DNA of 64,000 nt, taken from contig CAMDPX010000003.1 of NCBI GenBank assembly GCA_945905295.1, positions 37,245 through 101,244 on the forward strand. Reading direction: 5' to 3'. Below the pieces are notes generated by a model. It did no database searches. It was not told the DNA's origin and saw only the letters and a list, made by a program, of their open reading frames with translations. Position numbers and translations under genes: made by a program. Each line of letters begins with the position of its first letter. Within the stretch, counting starts at the first letter, position 1. The DNA is from Planctomyces sp. SH-PL62. GTDB lineage: Bacteria > Planctomycetota > Planctomycetia > Planctomycetales > Planctomycetaceae. This document shows positions 25,291-33,941 of this stretch, in pieces.

Positions 25291-26577
25291 TCAATCGCGC
25301 AAGTGGAACAGTCGCTTGAGGGCGTCGATCAGACCATGCGGCGTTCCCGACTTCGCTTCGTGACGCAGCGCTTCGAGCGGTGGGTGCAGCAGCTTGTTGA
25401 CGATGCGTTCCATGCCGCGTTCGACAACTTCTAAGTCGGCCGGCGAGAGATGCGTCAGCTTGGATCGCAACCGCGCGAGCTCGTCGCGGCTGACGTCGTG
25501 CCATTGTTCGCGGAGTCGCTTCACGATCGGGCCGGTCGCCATGTGGTAGACGTCCTGCATGAATCGCTCGGCCTCTTCGTCGACGATCAGTTGCGCCTTC
25601 TCGATCTCTCGGTGGCGCGCCTTGCGGTTCTGGTCGCAGGTCTCTTCGAGAGCGTCGATGTCGTAGAGGAAGACGTTGTCGTCCAGATCGGCAATCGCCG
25701 GAGCGAAGTCGCGCGGAGCACCGAGGTCGAGAATAAACACCGGCTTCTCGCCCGAACGGCGACGGGCCTCTCGAAAGCGATTCACATCAACAACGGGTTC
25801 GTTCGCGCCGGTCGTGCTGACGATCATGTCCGCGCGAGCCAGTTCTTCATCAAGTGCGTCCCACGAGCGAGGCTTCGCTCCCACGGAGGCGAATTGCGCA
25901 GCGAGCTTCTCCGCATTTTCGAGGCTGCGATTCACGACGGTCACTTGCCGGACTCCCTCTTCGCATAGGTAACGCAGCGTTTCCTCGGCCATCTCGCCAG
26001 CTCCGAGGATCAGCACATGCTTGTCATCGAAGCGGTCGAAGATGCCGCGACCGAAGTCGCTGACCGCGACACTGGCAATCGAGACACGGCCCTCGGCCAG
26101 CCGCGTGTCCGAACGGACGCGAGCGGATACTCGAATCGCCCCTTGAAACATCGCGTGCGTCAGCGGGCCGCAGGCGTTGTGCTCTTGAGCGATTCGATAC
26201 GCCTCTTTGACCTGATTCACGATCTGCGGTTCGCCGAGCACCATGCTGTCGAGGCTCGATGCGACGCGGAACAAATGCCGAACCGCATCCGGCCCGGTCT
26301 CGGCGAGTAGCTCGTCAGAGAACTCTTCCAGCGGGACTCGATGAAAGTCCGAAACGAACTCCGCGATCTGCTTGCGAGTTGGTGCCGCATCAGGCGTCTC
26401 TTGAGCCGAATAAACTTCGACACGGTTGCACGTTGAGAGCACGACGAACTCGGACGAACGGAAACGGTCGGCGAGTTCGCGATAAGCCGCTTCAAGTTTG
26501 TCCCCCGCGAAGGCAAGCCTCTCGCGGATCGACAGGTTCGCGGATTGATGATTGCAGTACACGACCTGGAGGTTCAT
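25291..26577 (-). CDS. hemA: Glutamyl-tRNA reductase
   Basis: LSTCNRVEVY, FRVASSLDSMVLGEPQIVNQVKEAY, GAGEMAEETLRYL, ILDLGAPRDF. Confidence 0.97.
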   Translation of the reverse strand: MNLQVVYCNHQSANLSIRERLAFAGDKLEAAYRELADRFRSSEFVVLSTCNRVEVYSAQETPDAAPTRKQIAEFVSDFHRVPLEEFSDELLAETGPDAVRHLFRVASSLDSMVLGEPQIVNQVKEAYRIAQEHNACGPLTHAMFQGAIRVSARVRSDTRLAEGRVSIASVAVSDFGRGIFDRFDDKHVLILGAGEMAEETLRYLCEEGVRQVTVVNRSLENAEKLAAQFASVGAKPRSWDALDEELARADMIVSTTGANEPVVDVNRFREARRRSGEKPVFILDLGAPRDFAPAIADLDDNVFLYDIDALEETCDQNRKARHREIEKAQLIVDEEAERFMQDVYHMATGPIVKRLREQWHDVSRDELARLRSKLTHLSPADLEVVERGMERIVNKLLHPPLEALRHEAKSGTPHGLIDALKRLFHLRD

Positions 26578-27617
26578 GTTCGAGCCTCCACGGAAAGGTC
26601 CACGGAAAGGGGTCGGGAGTCTTTTTCAGGCCGCCAAGATTTCTCAAACATCCGAGCGTCACATTCGGCGGCCTGAAAAAGACTCCCGACCCCGTCGCTC
26701 GTGTCCGTCTCTTCAATTTGAAATCTGAAATCTGAAATCTGAAATCTAAAATGCCCCATCCGAAACGATGTCTTCGCTCCGCTATGAAACGTGGTCAGCG
26801 ACAGCACCTGCAGGCCAATCAAGATCGCCAGCAGGAATCCGCCGGCCCACAGCGTCAGCGCGGCAACTTGCTTCCCGGTTGAGCGGCGTGTCGTCAGCAG
26901 CCACACGAACAGCGACATCATCGCCACCCAGACGACGCCGTGGCCGAGCACGACGGGATCGGAGAAGGACAGCACGGCACCGGCCTCTTGCGACGTCAAA
27001 CCCAACGCGACGCCGCTGCCGAGCCCCAGTGTCAGCACCGGCACGCTGATGACCACCGCCCACCAGTTCCAACGGGCCAACCGAGCCAGACTCGGCAACA
27101 AGACTCCCGGCTGCGATGCATGATGCTGCTTCAATCGCCGATGCTGCACGACGTACATCACGCTCAGCATGACTCCGACAACGACCCCCGTGATCCCGAC
27201 CGCCAGCAGCGAAGCATGCAACATCACCAGTCCGCGATTTCCGGCGATCAAAGGATTGGGCTGCTTGCTGACGAGGTACGACGCCCCCACGAACAGCAAC
27301 ACGACCGGCAGCAGAAAGAGTCCGACCGCCAGCTCGCGGTCGACGGTCGTCAGGAACAGGTACAACAGCACGACAATCCAGGCGAGCACCAGCAACCAGT
27401 CGTGCGGGGAACTCAGCAGTGGCGGCAGATTTTCCTGTCGGCCACGGATCAGCAGATATCCCGTCTGAGCCGCAAAGCCCGCCAGACCAAAGACCAGCCC
27501 GATCCAGCGAGCGATCGGCAATCGTTTCAGCAACCGCGCAGCATCCAGCCCCAACGCCACCACATAGCTGGCGAGGAAACAGAAGACGCTCACTTTGGCG
27601 AAAAATTCGATCGGCAT
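26574..27617 (-). CDS. HemX/CcsA-like cytochrome c assembly membrane protein
   Basis: Multi-TM protein with LHASLLAVGITGVVVGVMLSVMYVVQHRRLK, directly upstream of hemA with ATGA overlap. C-terminal ~50 aa appear repeat-derived. Confidence 0.8.
   Translation of the reverse strand: MPIEFFAKVSVFCFLASYVVALGLDAARLLKRLPIARWIGLVFGLAGFAAQTGYLLIRGRQENLPPLLSSPHDWLLVLAWIVVLLYLFLTTVDRELAVGLFLLPVVLLFVGASYLVSKQPNPLIAGNRGLVMLHASLLAVGITGVVVGVMLSVMYVVQHRRLKQHHASQPGVLLPSLARLARWNWWAVVISVPVLTLGLGSGVALGLTSQEAGAVLSFSDPVVLGHGVVWVAMMSLFVWLLTTRRSTGKQVAALTLWAGGFLLAILIGLQVLSLTTFHSGAKTSFRMGHFRFQISDFRFQIEETDTSDGVGSLFQAAECDARMFEKSWRPEKDSRPLSVDLSVEART
26609..26693. repeat. Dyad element inside HemX-like 3' coding end
   Basis: GGGGTCGGGAGTCTTTTTCAGGCCGCCAA ... 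TTCGGCGGCCTGAAAAAGACTCCCGACCCC. Confidence 0.9.
26714..26751. repeat. (GAAATCT)n word array in frame in HemX-like CDS
   Basis: CAATTTGAAATCTGAAATCTGAAATCTGAAATCTAAAATG, encoding HFRFQISDFRFQI on the minus strand. Confidence 0.85.
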
Positions 27618-27620
27618 GAA

Positions 27621-28049
27621 TCAGACGGTCCAATCTTCCACTACCAGCCCCGGAACTTTCTCGAAGTCTTTCAGGTTCTGCGTGATGACTTTCGCACCGC
27701 GGGCGAGCGCGATGGAAGCGATGCGCAAATCGCGTGTCCCCACAACAAGTCGTTTCGCTTTCAAGTTCCGAAAGATCGCCAACGCATCCTCGTCGAATGG
27801 AAACACATTGAGTTTGCGAAAATCGTCGAGCAATTCCAACAACGCCCGATAACCCGCCAGGAGTTGGGATTCATTGCGGGCATGATGGATCGCCGCCAAC
27901 CAACCTTTGGTTTGTTCTTGAAATGTGATGATGGTCGTCCATTGATCTTGAGCTGAAAGCAGGCACAACCTTGCCGTGATCCGATCCGTGGCAGGTTGCA
28001 CTTGTCGCTGCATCAACGACAGAATGTTCGTATCCAGAATCATCAGCAT
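27621..28049 (-). CDS. PIN-domain (VapC-like) ribonuclease toxin
   Basis: MLMILDTNILSLMQ ... DALAIFRNLKAKRLVVGTRDLRIASIALARGAKVITQNLKDFEKVPGL: PIN acidic residues and terminal TxNxxDF-like motif. Confidence 0.85.
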   Translation of the reverse strand: MLMILDTNILSLMQRQVQPATDRITARLCLLSAQDQWTTIITFQEQTKGWLAAIHHARNESQLLAGYRALLELLDDFRKLNVFPFDEDALAIFRNLKAKRLVVGTRDLRIASIALARGAKVITQNLKDFEKVPGLVVEDWTV

Positions 28050-28056
28050 GTTGCGA

Positions 28057-28341
28057 TCATTTCGCCCTGGCAACTCGACGTTTGGACTGGGGTTTTCGAG
28101 TCTTGCGCGCTTCTCGCCGCGCCTGAGCGTAATCCTCATCGCGTTCGCGCTTCATTTCGCGAACGACTTGCTCAAAGAACGGATTGTCGGCGTGGCTGCC
28201 GACAATCGACTGCCAACCTTGCCCAGTCGCGATGGGCTGAGAGGACTTCAACCGCTCAACCTCGGCTTCGAGCTGCGCGACTCGCTCTTCAAGGCTGGCG
28301 GCTCCGTTCTTGCTGTGCCGACCGTTAGAGGAAACTTTCAT
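28057..28341 (-). CDS. Putative cognate antitoxin / coiled-coil basic protein upstream of PIN toxin
   Basis: 94 aa: SLEERVAQLEAEVERLKSSQ ... VVREMKRERDEDYAQARREARKTRK. Ends 7 nt before the toxin start, same strand. Confidence 0.6.
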   Translation of the reverse strand: MKVSSNGRHSKNGAASLEERVAQLEAEVERLKSSQPIATGQGWQSIVGSHADNPFFEQVVREMKRERDEDYAQARREARKTRKPQSKRRVARAK

Positions 28342-28424
28342 GGCGATGCTCCGTGGATCGTGAAACGTATGTGCGGCAGTATGCCGATTCTATGGAGTGA
28401 TCGCCACGCGAAACCAAACGGACC

Positions 28425-29741
28425 TCACGGCTTGGTCAGCTCTTTCACCGTCGCGACGATCTGGTCTTCGAGTCCCGCTTTCCACTTCGACGGCTGCATG
28501 TAGACGATCATGGACGAATCCCCTTCGTAGCCTCCTTCGACGAGGACTCGTTCGGAGGGGATGTAGGCCATCACGTCGTTGGCGTAGCCGGTGACCCAGG
28601 TTTGGCCTTGTCCGAGTTCTCGCTTCAGACGCAGCGAGTAATCGACGACCACCTCGCCGCCGAGCGCGACCCAATTCACATTGCCGAGCTTCCAGACCTG
28701 CACCGGATACGGATACGTCGGCGAGAGGGGCTTGCCGGCGTCGACATCTTTGAGGAACAGCTTCGCTCGCGTCCGTTGATAGCGATCGGTGGACTCGGCC
28801 GTCTTCGCTAGTTCTTCGCGCGTGGGGATCGCGGAGAACTCCAACGGAATCTCCCGGAAGCGAGTGCTCACCGCGCCGCTGACGGGAGACATCTCGGTCG
28901 CCAGAACTTTGTCGACCGAGAGGGCCAGCATCCGGCCGTATTGCTCGGCGAGTTCCACCTTGCGGCGCGGGAGCGGGTTTTGATCGGCTCCGCAACCGCT
29001 GAAGAAGAGCGCGGTCGCACCGGGATGCCGCTCCTCCAAATACAACTGCGCGAATCCGGCGTAGTCGCCGCACCACTGATAGAAGCCGAGCACCGTGTTG
29101 TGGCAGGCATAACCGAAGATCACGCCGCGCACTTTGGAACCGTCGGCGGACAGCACTCGCAGGACGGGGACTTCGTGATCGATCGGGCCTGTGCCAATGG
29201 GAGGTCGGCGATTGGACGCGAAGCCACAGTTGCCGACTCCGGTCGCCACGCGAGCGGGCTTGAGATCGGCCATCGCGGTGTCGATTGCTTCGGTGACTCG
29301 CGCGTCGAGCCATTTCTGATTGGCCATGACTTGCTGCCAGTCCTCGTCCTTCATGTCGAGCATGTGCGTCAGCGTTTGATCGAGCGCCGGCCCGCAGTGC
29401 GTGTGCGAGCAACAGAACATGAGGTCCGCTCGCTCCAGCTTGTGCTTGGCTTTCGCGGCGGCTGAGACACGCTCGGCCATGACTTTCGGCACTCCTACCA
29501 GATCGAGCGACACCATCACGACCGGTTTTCCGCCAGCATCCTGCAACGCGGCCGCGCGAGCGTACAAGTCGTGAACCTTCCCCTCAGCCGCGTGAGTCCG
29601 CCCGCCGTAGCCGCTCATCCACATTGGCTTTTCGGGAGTGATGACGACTCGCGAGAACCCGGCCTTCCAACCGGTCTCCTGAGCAACCGCTGTCGTCGCG
29701 AGAACGAACAACATCGACCAAATCAATCCGCATCGAATCAT
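28425..29741 (-). CDS. Neutral/alkaline non-lysosomal ceramidase N-terminal-domain-like secreted protein
   Basis: Signal peptide MIRCGLIWSMLFVLATTAVAQ; KAGFSRVVITPEKPMWMSGYGGR, CCSHTHCGPALDQTL, GYACHNTVLGFYQWCGDYAGFAQLYLEERHPGATALFFSGCGADQNP. Confidence 0.82.
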   Translation of the reverse strand: MIRCGLIWSMLFVLATTAVAQETGWKAGFSRVVITPEKPMWMSGYGGRTHAAEGKVHDLYARAAALQDAGGKPVVMVSLDLVGVPKVMAERVSAAAKAKHKLERADLMFCCSHTHCGPALDQTLTHMLDMKDEDWQQVMANQKWLDARVTEAIDTAMADLKPARVATGVGNCGFASNRRPPIGTGPIDHEVPVLRVLSADGSKVRGVIFGYACHNTVLGFYQWCGDYAGFAQLYLEERHPGATALFFSGCGADQNPLPRRKVELAEQYGRMLALSVDKVLATEMSPVSGAVSTRFREIPLEFSAIPTREELAKTAESTDRYQRTRAKLFLKDVDAGKPLSPTYPYPVQVWKLGNVNWVALGGEVVVDYSLRLKRELGQGQTWVTGYANDVMAYIPSERVLVEGGYEGDSSMIVYMQPSKWKAGLEDQIVATVKELTKP

Positions 29742-29771
29742 CGTGGTGTCTCCAAGGTTGAGGCGTTGTCA

Positions 29772-29869
29772 TGTCCGGCTGATGGCTGTTGGCTGAAAGC
29801 TGATAGCCGTAATCACAAATCCAAAAGGGTTGAGATCACAGCCATCAGCCAACAGCTATCAGCCGGACA
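29772..29869. repeat. Dyad element overlapping the stop codon of the oxidase gene
   Basis: TGTCCGGCTGATGGCTGTTGGCTGA ... TCAGCCAACAGCTATCAGCCGGACA (24/25 complementary). Confidence 0.88.
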
Positions 29870-31019
29870 GTCGGGCAAGGCTGAGGAAGTCGATTGGTAA
29901 CTCGGTGTGGCCTGTCGTGGCCAAGTCGGCGAAGACGCTACCGAGCACTGACGTGAACTTGAATCCGTGGCCGGAGAAACCGCAACCGATCACGACGTTG
30001 GAAAACTCCGGATGCCGATCGACGACGAAGTGCCGGTCGGGCGTGATGGTGTAGAGACAGGTCGAATGGCGCGCGGGTTGAGGACGGACATTGGGCAAAC
30101 AAGTTTTTAGAAAGTCCGCGATCGGCTGAACGTCGGAGTCCCTCGGTTGGCGATCGACGAGCAACGGATCGACGACGATGTCGCCGCCGGAATGCTGTGC
30201 CACTTTGAGAACGCGCCTGTCGAGCGAGGGGAAGCCGTAAAAAGTTTGAGGCACGTTGGAAACGTGCCCCACGGCGGGAGGCATCTCGAAATAGAACGTG
30301 GGCATCGACGCATCGAGGTTGTACGTCGGCGACGTCGTCTCGAACCAAAAGATCGGTTTGCGGAGCACCTGCAACGGCAGCTTGAGATCGGCGAGCACGG
30401 ACGCCGCCCACGAGCCGGCGGTGATGACCAGCGACGCCGCGACGAACTCGCGATTCGCGGTGCGGACGCGAACTTCGCGGCCGGTGCTGGACCAGGAGAT
30501 GACCGGTTCATCGAACAACAGCGTCGCGCCGTGAGCGGTTGCGCGATCCAGATGCGTGCGCACGCAGTCTTCGACCTTTAAGAATCCCGCATCAGGCTCG
30601 AAGACGGCATCGAATGATTCGGGAACTCGAAAGCCGGGCCAGCGCTGTGTCGCTGCGGAAGCAGACAGGTTCTCGATGGTCAGTCCATGCTGACTCGCGG
30701 AGAGTCTCGCTCCGGAGATCGCTTCGCTATCGGGCAGGCCGGCGAGCATCAAGCCGCACTGCCAAAACAATCGCTGTTGCGATTCGGCTTCGAGATCGGC
30801 CCACAAGTCGTAGGCTCGCAGCAGCAGCGGAACGTAATCGGGGTGCTCGAAGTATGCCTTGCGGATGATCCGCGTTTCGCCGTGTGAGCTCCCTCGGTCG
30901 TGAGCCGGGCCGAAGCGGTCGAGGCCAAGCACTCGCAGGCCACGCTGAGCGAGGTGATACACGGCTCCGCTGCCGAAGCCGCCGACTCCCAGTACGATCG
31001 TGTCGAACACTTCCGCCAT
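29859..31019 (-). CDS. N-methyltryptophan/sarcosine oxidase-like FAD-dependent oxidoreductase
   Basis: MAEVFDTIVLGVGGFGSGAVYHLAQRGLRVLGLDRF, HDRGSSHGETRIIRKAYFEHPDYVPLLLRAYDLW, VVIGCGFSGHGFKFTSVLGSVFADL. Confidence 0.88.
   Translation of the reverse strand: MAEVFDTIVLGVGGFGSGAVYHLAQRGLRVLGLDRFGPAHDRGSSHGETRIIRKAYFEHPDYVPLLLRAYDLWADLEAESQQRLFWQCGLMLAGLPDSEAISGARLSASQHGLTIENLSASAATQRWPGFRVPESFDAVFEPDAGFLKVEDCVRTHLDRATAHGATLLFDEPVISWSSTGREVRVRTANREFVAASLVITAGSWAASVLADLKLPLQVLRKPIFWFETTSPTYNLDASMPTFYFEMPPAVGHVSNVPQTFYGFPSLDRRVLKVAQHSGGDIVVDPLLVDRQPRDSDVQPIADFLKTCLPNVRPQPARHSTCLYTITPDRHFVVDRHPEFSNVVIGCGFSGHGFKFTSVLGSVFADLATTGHTELPIDFLSLARLSG
30249..30273. repeat. Short hairpin element in frame ('GHVSNVP'-encoding)
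   Basis: GAGGCACGTTGGAAACGTGCCCCAC within the oxidase CDS, encoding VGHVSNVPQ. Confidence 0.75.
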
Positions 31020-31067
31020 GTCGCACCGTTTGTCAGTCTGTCGCTTTTCAGTTCGACAGCGCACCGC

Positions 31068-31148
31068 GTAGCTGAATTCGCCAGAATTCAGATTGCCGTT
31101 TCGACCACGCGACCAAGACCACCGCTGAATTCTGGCGAATTCAGCTAC
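31068..31148. repeat. Dumbbell dyad (TCGCCAGA family, GAATTC variant) between divergent genes
   Basis: GTAGCTGAATTCGCCAGAATTCAG ... CTGAATTCTGGCGAATTCAGCTAC. Confidence 0.93.
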
Positions 31149-31165
31149 CCCCACAAGGCAACGAC

Positions 31166-32422
31166 ATGCACCGGGAATCGGACCTGTCACGAACACGATT
31201 GCTGGGCATTTGCGGAATCCTGTTATCGGCCTCGCTGATCAACTACGCCTGCCGGATGCCGTTCGCGCAGAACTCGGTCGAGATCAAAGCGGCGTTTGGA
31301 GCGGACGGATATGGCAGCGTCGAAGGGTTGTTTGGTTTGGGGTTCGCGTGCGGAGGACTGTTGTTTGGCTTCTTGGCCGACTTCGTCAAAGTCCGTTGGT
31401 TGTATCCGGTGGTGATGCTGTCGTGGGCGTTGGCCGGAGCCTCTTCGGCATGGGTCGAGTCGGTGGCGGGCTTGGGCATCAGCCGTTTCGCGTTGGGTTT
31501 GTTCGAGGCCGGGCATTGGCCCTGTGCGTTGCGGACAACTCAGCGCGTCTTCAAACCGGCTCAACGAACTTGGGGGAACAGTTTGTTGCAGAGCGGAACG
31601 GCGGTGGGGTCGATCCTCACTCCGTTCCTGATATTGGCAGTGCATCGGTACGACCCGCTTCAGTGGCGGTTGTCGTTCGTGCTGACCGGAGTGCTTAGTC
31701 TGCCGTGGGTCATTGCCTGGCTGCTGACTTTGCGAGACGCCGACCTTCAGCGTCCTGTGATCGCGACCGACGAAGCGGCGGCGGGAGTCGGTGAAGAGCG
31801 ACAACTTCGCGATCAAGTCTCGTGGTGGGACATTATGTCCTCAAAGCGTTGGTGGGTGTTGGTGGTGACGACGATCTCGATCAACACGACCTGGCAGTTC
31901 ATCCGCGTCTGGCAGTCGGACACGCTGCGCGAGGAAAAGGGCTACGACAAAGAGTTCGTGCAGTATTTCACCGTCGTCTACAACGCGGCGACGCTGATCG
32001 GCAGCATCGGCGTGGGCTGGCTGGTGGGGCTTTTGGCGACACGCGGTTGGAACGTGCATCGCGCGCGAGTGGCGGTCTTCACGGGCTGTTCGCTGCTGGT
32101 GGCGTTGCTGGTGCCGACTGCGTTCATGCCAGCGGGATGGTTGTATCTGGGAAGTTGGCTGGTGATCGGCATCGGGGCGCTCGGTCTGTTTCCCGTTTAC
32201 TACTCGTTCAATCAAGACTTGTCGGCCAAGTATCAAGGCCGCGTCAGCGGTGTGCTGAGCTTCTCGTCCTGGCTGGTGCAGTTCTTCGTGCATCCGGCGG
32301 TCGGGACTGCGTTCAAGACGCACCCGGAAGCTCGGCCGTATTTGTTTGCGACGATTGGAGTGCTGCCGCTGGTGGCGTTGATCGGACTCATCGCGTTCTG
32401 GGGACGGAAAGAAGAATCGTGA
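31166..32422 (+). CDS. MFS transporter
   Basis: 12-TM protein: LINYACRMPFAQNSVEIKAAFGADGYGSVEGLFGLGFACGGLLFGFLADFV, GLFEAGHWPCALRTTQRVF. Confidence 0.88.
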   Translation: MHRESDLSRTRLLGICGILLSASLINYACRMPFAQNSVEIKAAFGADGYGSVEGLFGLGFACGGLLFGFLADFVKVRWLYPVVMLSWALAGASSAWVESVAGLGISRFALGLFEAGHWPCALRTTQRVFKPAQRTWGNSLLQSGTAVGSILTPFLILAVHRYDPLQWRLSFVLTGVLSLPWVIAWLLTLRDADLQRPVIATDEAAAGVGEERQLRDQVSWWDIMSSKRWWVLVVTTISINTTWQFIRVWQSDTLREEKGYDKEFVQYFTVVYNAATLIGSIGVGWLVGLLATRGWNVHRARVAVFTGCSLLVALLVPTAFMPAGWLYLGSWLVIGIGALGLFPVYYSFNQDLSAKYQGRVSGVLSFSSWLVQFFVHPAVGTAFKTHPEARPYLFATIGVLPLVALIGLIAFWGRKEES

Positions 32423-32640
32423 AGAAGAAACGCCGTCGAAAGCGTCGCGAGGTCTCCGTCGAAGCGTCGTATGTGTGCGACAACTGCGGCGAGGAAATCG
32501 TCATCCCGGTCGATCGCTCGGCCGGCGAATCGCAGGAGTTCATCGAGGACTGCCCGGTCTGCTGTCACCCGCAGATGATCCGCGTGGAAGTCGAAGAGGA
32601 CGGCGAGGCACGGGCCTGGAGCGAAGGGGAAGCCAACTAA
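32419..32640 (+). CDS. CPXCG-motif cysteine-rich small protein
   Basis: GTG start overlapping the MFS stop: ...ASYVCDNCGEEIVIPVDRSAGESQEFIEDCPVCCHPQMIRVEVEEDGEARAWSEGEAN*. Confidence 0.75.
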   Translation: MKKKRRRKRREVSVEASYVCDNCGEEIVIPVDRSAGESQEFIEDCPVCCHPQMIRVEVEEDGEARAWSEGEAN

Positions 32641-32668
32641 ACCGAAGCGTCAGCGAGGGCGAAACAAA

Positions 32669-32761
32669 CTAACCCGAAGCGCTAGCGAGGGCGAACGCTT
32701 CAAAACCATTCCATAAACGATGTCGCAAGAAGCGTTCGCCCTCGCTGGCGCGTCGGGTTAG
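32669..32761. repeat. Dyad element between convergent genes, preceded by a partial copy at 32637-32663
   Basis: CTAACCCGAAGCGCTAGCGAGGGCGAACGCTTC ... GAAGCGTTCGCCCTCGCTGGCGCGTCGGGTTAG. Confidence 0.9.
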
Positions 32762-32785
32762 TGTCGCCGTGCGACACGTCGCTCC

Positions 32786-33790
32786 TCATTCCGTCGCCGT
32801 CGATGAAGACTGCGACTGTGATTGCGATTGTTCATCGCCGTTAGCGATCGGTTGCGTGGCGAAGAAGCTGTCGAAGATAGCGGCGTCCACTTCGTTGAGG
32901 CTCAGTTGAAAGCGGTCGATGAATTCATGCAGGCCAGCCTGGATGATGTCCGCGGATTGCGTGAACTCGAATTCCGAACGGAGCCGGCCCAGCAGTTTCT
33001 CGGCCTTGAGCTGATACGTTCCTTCGGGCGAACCGGTAATGGCTCGCAGCGATTCTTCGGCGCGGCCCAGGCAGTAACGGACCGAGCGTGGGAAATCGCG
33101 ATCGAGCATCAGAAAGCCAACGACGTGTTCGGGAGCGATGCGGCCGCGGACTCGGCGATACATTTCCAGCGCGCTGGCCGATTTCAGCAACGCCGCCCAC
33201 TGGATCACGTCGAGCGGCGTGCCGACTTCGGTCGTCGTCGGCAGCAGGATGAAATACTTCACGTCGAGGATCCTCGATGTCTTGTCCGCTCGTTCGAGGT
33301 TTCGGCCCATGCGACCAAAGTGCCACGCTTCGTTGCGCGACATCAGCGAGTCCATGATGCCCACCAGCAGTTGGCTGTAGCGTTTGACCTCGCCGAGGAA
33401 ATGGGTCGTGTTCTCCAACGCGTTGGGGACGTCGGCCCCGCGCACGAAGAGGTAGAACTTGTTGAGTTCCTCCCAAACTTCCGACGGGAGGCTGCCGCGA
33501 ATCGTGCGGGCGTTCTCGCGAGCGGAGTACAAGCAAGAGACGATCGAGTTCGAGTTTTTGCGATCGAACGTGAGGAACTGCCAGACGCTGTCGCGGGTGG
33601 CTCGGCCGTGTCGTTCGGCGAAGACTTCGTTATCGCCGGTCGTGGCGACGAGCGGTTCCCACTGCTGGCTGATGCTGTCGCCGAGGTCGAGCGTCATGTG
33701 CATATTGACGTCGAGAAACCGCGCAACGTTCTCCGCCCGCTCCACATAGCGGCTCAGCCAGAACACGGAATCAGCCACGCGGCTCAGCAT
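32786..33790 (-). CDS. Alpha-E domain protein (DUF403)
   Basis: MLSRVADSVFWLSRYVERAENVARFLDVNMHMTLD, ARENARTIRGSLPSEVWEELN, NLERADKTSRILDVKYF. Confidence 0.92.
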   Translation of the reverse strand: MLSRVADSVFWLSRYVERAENVARFLDVNMHMTLDLGDSISQQWEPLVATTGDNEVFAERHGRATRDSVWQFLTFDRKNSNSIVSCLYSARENARTIRGSLPSEVWEELNKFYLFVRGADVPNALENTTHFLGEVKRYSQLLVGIMDSLMSRNEAWHFGRMGRNLERADKTSRILDVKYFILLPTTTEVGTPLDVIQWAALLKSASALEMYRRVRGRIAPEHVVGFLMLDRDFPRSVRYCLGRAEESLRAITGSPEGTYQLKAEKLLGRLRSEFEFTQSADIIQAGLHEFIDRFQLSLNEVDAAIFDSFFATQPIANGDEQSQSQSQSSSTATE

Positions 33791-33819
33791 TGAAATGGTC
33801 TCACTTATTTTGTCTTCCT

Positions 33820-33931
33820 CCCCACCGACCTTGCGTCGGTGGCTCGCGGGCCTTTGCACTACGTTTCTCTTTGGGAACGTTGAAGCGAGTAGTGCAAAGG
33901 CCCGCGAGCCACCGGGGCAAGCCCGGTGGGG
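33820..33931. repeat. Long dyad/dumbbell element between ATP-grasp and alpha-E genes
   Basis: CCCCACCGACCTTGCGTCGGTGGCTCGCGGGCCTTTGCACTAC ... GTAGTGCAAAGGCCCGCGAGCCACCGGGGCAAGCCCGGTGGGG. Confidence 0.92.
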
Positions 33932-33941
33932 TTTGGGGCAA

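Noticed and set aside
26714-26751. Plain microsatellite
   Set aside because: The same word with substitutions recurs in mutL (51231-51273) and yields related peptides, so it is treated as a dispersed repeat family rather than a local microsatellite.
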